7,932 bases of DNA from Bacteroidales bacterium (lineage in GTDB: Bacteria > Bacteroidota > Bacteroidia > Bacteroidales > Muribaculaceae): contig WFMC01000178.1 in assembly GCA_009177205.1 (NCBI GenBank), positions 1-7,932 on the forward strand. The letters run 5' to 3'. Position numbers and translations under genes: made by a program. How positions within the stretch are numbered: position 1 is the first letter of the stretch; the number at the start of each line of letters is the position of its first letter. The notes below the pieces were generated by a model that saw only the letters and a list, made by a program, of their open reading frames with translations, had not been told where the DNA came from and did no database searches. Positions 6,376 through 7,932 of this stretch are shown piece after piece.

Positions 6376-7650
6376 TTATTTCTTTAATTCCTCCATCCTT
6401 CTGAAGATTTTCTCTTCAGCCGGATTTTTGCCGGGAGTCCAGAACTTCCTATCCTTAATTTCTGTCGGCAGATAATCCTGTTTTACATAATTCCCGGCAT
6501 AATCGTGAGCATATTTATATCCTTCGTGATAACCCAAATCCTTCATCAATTTAGTGGGCGCATTTCTTAAATGCAGAGGCACGGGTAAATTACCCGATTT
6601 TTCTACTTCACTCAATGCATTGGCGATTGCCATATATGTTGAATTACTTTTGGGAGACGTGGCGAGATAGACCGCACATTCAGAAAGAATTATTCTCCCT
6701 TCGGGCCATCCTATTTTTTGTAAGGCATCAAATGTGGCATTTGCCAACAACAATGCATTCGGGTTGGCTAATCCTATATCTTCCGCAGCCAAAATAACCA
6801 TTCTGCGGGCGATAAAAGCCGGGTCTTCTCCACCTGCCACCATGCGGGCGAGCCAATATACAGCTGCATCGGGGTCACTTCCTCTTATGGACTTAATGAA
6901 TGCTGAAATTATATCATAGTGCAATTCTCCATTACGGTCGTAGGCAGCTATATTTTTTTGCAATCTGTCTGTAACAATCTCGTCGTTGATAATTACAGTC
7001 TCTCCGGAAGGAGTGGATTGCTCAATCAGATCCAATATATTCAGCAACTTACGGGCATCACCTCCGGCGAAACGAAACAGAGCTGTTTTTTCATCCACCC
7101 GCACCTTCCTTTCTTTGAGAATCACATCGTTCGCTAACGTATAATCAAGCAATTCTTCAAGTTCGGTATCCTCAAGAGGTTTCAGAGTATAAACCTGAGC
7201 ACGCGACAGCAATGGTCTGATTACTTCAAAAGATGGATTTTCGGTGGTAGCTCCAATCAGAGTCAACAGACCTTTTTCCACAGCTCCTAATAAAGAAACC
7301 TGCTGAGATTTGTTGATAAGATGAATTTCATCGCTAAATAATATCGGACGTGCTTTCGAGAATACACTCTTGCTCGCTTTCTCACATTTATCAATTACTT
7401 CCCTGACATCTTTAACACCTGATGTCACGGCACTTAAAGTATAAAAATCAGCTTCAACACTATTTGCGATGATTTTTGCCAATGTGGTTTTACCAACGCC
7501 GGGAGGTCCCCACAGAATAAAGGAGTTAACCCTTCCGCTTTCTATCATATTTCTGATTATTCCGGCGGGTCCGACAAGATGCTTCTGACCTATATAATGC
7601 TCCAACGTTGTCGGGCGCATCCTTTCAGCCAATGGTATATTTCCGTTCAT
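6376..7650 (-). CDS. rarA: Replication-associated recombination protein A (RarA/MgsA family AAA+ ATPase)
   Basis: RarA is a tetrameric clamp-loader-like ATPase that acts at stalled replication forks on DNA ends and gaps. The 424 residues are full length. The order is: N-terminal PLAERMRPTTLEHYIGQKHLVG; Walker A WGPPGVGKTTLA (47-58); Walker B ILFSDEIH (103-110) with D107 and E108 intact; sensor 1 IGATTENPSFEV (132-143); arginine finger LLSR150; sensor 2 GGDARKLLN (197-204). The RarA-specific C-terminal oligomerisation part follows, with IRGSDPDAAVYWLARM, EDPAFIARRMVILAAEDIGLANP and YLATSPKSNSTYMA. The Walker B neighbourhood is odd: where RarA proteins normally read VDE/IDE-x-HRFNK, this one reads SDEIHLINK, with Ser before the acidic pair and Leu-Ile for Arg-Phe. 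Start ATG 7650 follows the upstream HAD gene by 30 bp, with a purine-rich AAAAGAGAG just before it. The next gene begins 10 bp downstream. Confidence 0.94.
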   Translation of the reverse strand: MNGNIPLAERMRPTTLEHYIGQKHLVGPAGIIRNMIESGRVNSFILWGPPGVGKTTLAKIIANSVEADFYTLSAVTSGVKDVREVIDKCEKASKSVFSKARPILFSDEIHLINKSQQVSLLGAVEKGLLTLIGATTENPSFEVIRPLLSRAQVYTLKPLEDTELEELLDYTLANDVILKERKVRVDEKTALFRFAGGDARKLLNILDLIEQSTPSGETVIINDEIVTDRLQKNIAAYDRNGELHYDIISAFIKSIRGSDPDAAVYWLARMVAGGEDPAFIARRMVILAAEDIGLANPNALLLANATFDALQKIGWPEGRIILSECAVYLATSPKSNSTYMAIANALSEVEKSGNLPVPLHLRNAPTKLMKDLGYHEGYKYAHDYAGNYVKQDYLPTEIKDRKFWTPGKNPAEEKIFRRMEELKK

Positions 7651-7680
7651 TTACTCTCTTTTCAAAATGCCCTTTATTTA

Positions 7681-7932
7681 TTAGAACATTTCTTTTAATT
7701 CTTTTGTTGAAACTCCTTTCAAACTGTTTACGACACGATCGGAAAACCCTGAAATCACTTCTGCAGGCAATGTCCCCGCAACTCCCAATACTTTCCCTCC
7801 CGTTGCCTTGCCGGCTTTTACGCCTTGAAGGGAGTCTTCAACCACAAGACAGTTTTTTGAATCCAATCCTAATTTCTCCGCTGCTAAAACATATCCTTCC
7901 GGGTCAGGCTTTGAGTGCTCCACCATTTCGCC
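7681..7932 (-). CDS. HAD-superfamily hydrolase, beta-phosphoglucomutase/sugar-phosphatase-like, C-terminal part (5' end beyond right edge)
   Basis: The last 83 codons of a haloacid-dehalogenase-fold enzyme, open through base 7932. Visible are HAD motif III, HSKPDPEGYVLAAEKLG, with the conserved Lys of KPDP, and motif IV, CLVVEDSLQGVKAG, with the metal-binding ED pair. The VEDS-x-x-GV-x-A pattern is typical of subfamily I, cap type 1 enzymes such as beta-phosphoglucomutases and small sugar-phosphate phosphatases. The nucleophile DxD motif I and the cap domain lie outside the window, so the substrate cannot be told. A Met at codon 7926-7924 is in frame but is clearly internal, because motif III normally falls well into the protein. 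In the usual human-gut Bacteroidales pattern these proteins are about 210-220 residues, so roughly 60% is missing. It lies 30 bp upstream of rarA on the same strand and may be the start of, or part of, the same transcription unit. Confidence 0.85.
   Translation of the reverse strand, partial: GEMVEHSKPDPEGYVLAAEKLGLDSKNCLVVEDSLQGVKAGKATGGKVLGVAGTLPAEVISGFSDRVVNSLKGVSTKELKEMF

Noticed and set aside
543..7137. Many plus-strand open frames of 60-113 codons, for example 3803-4135 and 5977-6318
   Set aside because: All lie opposite well-supported minus-strand genes, show no recognisable domain, and have low-complexity or antisense-type composition. They are shadows of the real genes.
7651..7680. 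Promoter for rarA in the 30-bp gap
   Set aside because: The nearest match, GCATTTTG, lacks the TA of TAnnTTTG, so only readthrough from upstream is supported.
7924..7926. ATG as the start of an 81-residue protein at the right edge
   Set aside because: The frame stays open to the window end and the ATG falls just before HAD motif III, which is internal in the family. The gene is a 5'-truncated fragment, not a small protein.
1..7932. Mobile elements, CRISPR arrays, phage genes, defence systems or RNA genes
   Set aside because: No transposase, direct-repeat array, integrase, tRNA-like or rRNA-like segment was seen; coding sequence fills nearly the whole window.

Overview
The window is a densely packed stretch of ten genes, all on the minus strand, and every gap between genes is 30 bp or less. 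It looks chromosomal and ordinary: I see no mobile element, tRNA, rRNA, CRISPR array or phage gene. The best taxonomic guess is Bacteroidota, order Bacteroidales, possibly near Muribaculaceae. The reasons are the DUF4290–murA–rimM gene order, a MurA with Asp at the usual catalytic Cys, an OmpA-like protein of the short Bacteroidales type, weak Shine-Dalgarno signals, AT-rich leaders, and a promoter matching the Bacteroidota form TTG-N20-TAnnTTTG. This assignment rests on recognition and not on a database search.

In transcription order (right to left) the genes are: the 3' end of a HAD-family sugar-phosphatase/phosphoglucomutase-like gene (cut by the right edge); rarA, an AAA+ replication-associated recombination ATPase; a COG2509-type FAD-dependent dehydrogenase; tsaB, needed for tRNA t6A modification; a DUF4290 protein; murA, the first committed step of peptidoglycan synthesis; rimM, a 16S rRNA/30S maturation factor; a very acidic 100-residue protein of unknown function; a short OmpA-like periplasmic peptidoglycan-binding protein; and the 5' part of nspC, carboxynorspermidine/carboxyspermidine decarboxylase (cut by the left edge).

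The only convincing internal promoter lies between the FAD dehydrogenase and tsaB. It would make tsaB–DUF4290–murA–rimM–(acidic protein)–ompA-like–nspC a possible transcription unit linking translation quality (TsaB, RimM), wall synthesis (MurA, OmpA-like) and polyamine synthesis (NspC). A perfect 7-bp inverted repeat sits over the -7 element of that promoter. No rho-independent terminator is visible in the window.

I did not find a clearly new biological system. The most useful leads are the two uncharacterised proteins in this housekeeping cluster (DUF4290, which appears to be an internal duplication, and the acidic 100-residue protein whose gene overlaps the OmpA-like gene), the Cys-to-Asp MurA, the palindrome on the tsaB promoter, and an unusual Walker B neighbourhood in RarA.
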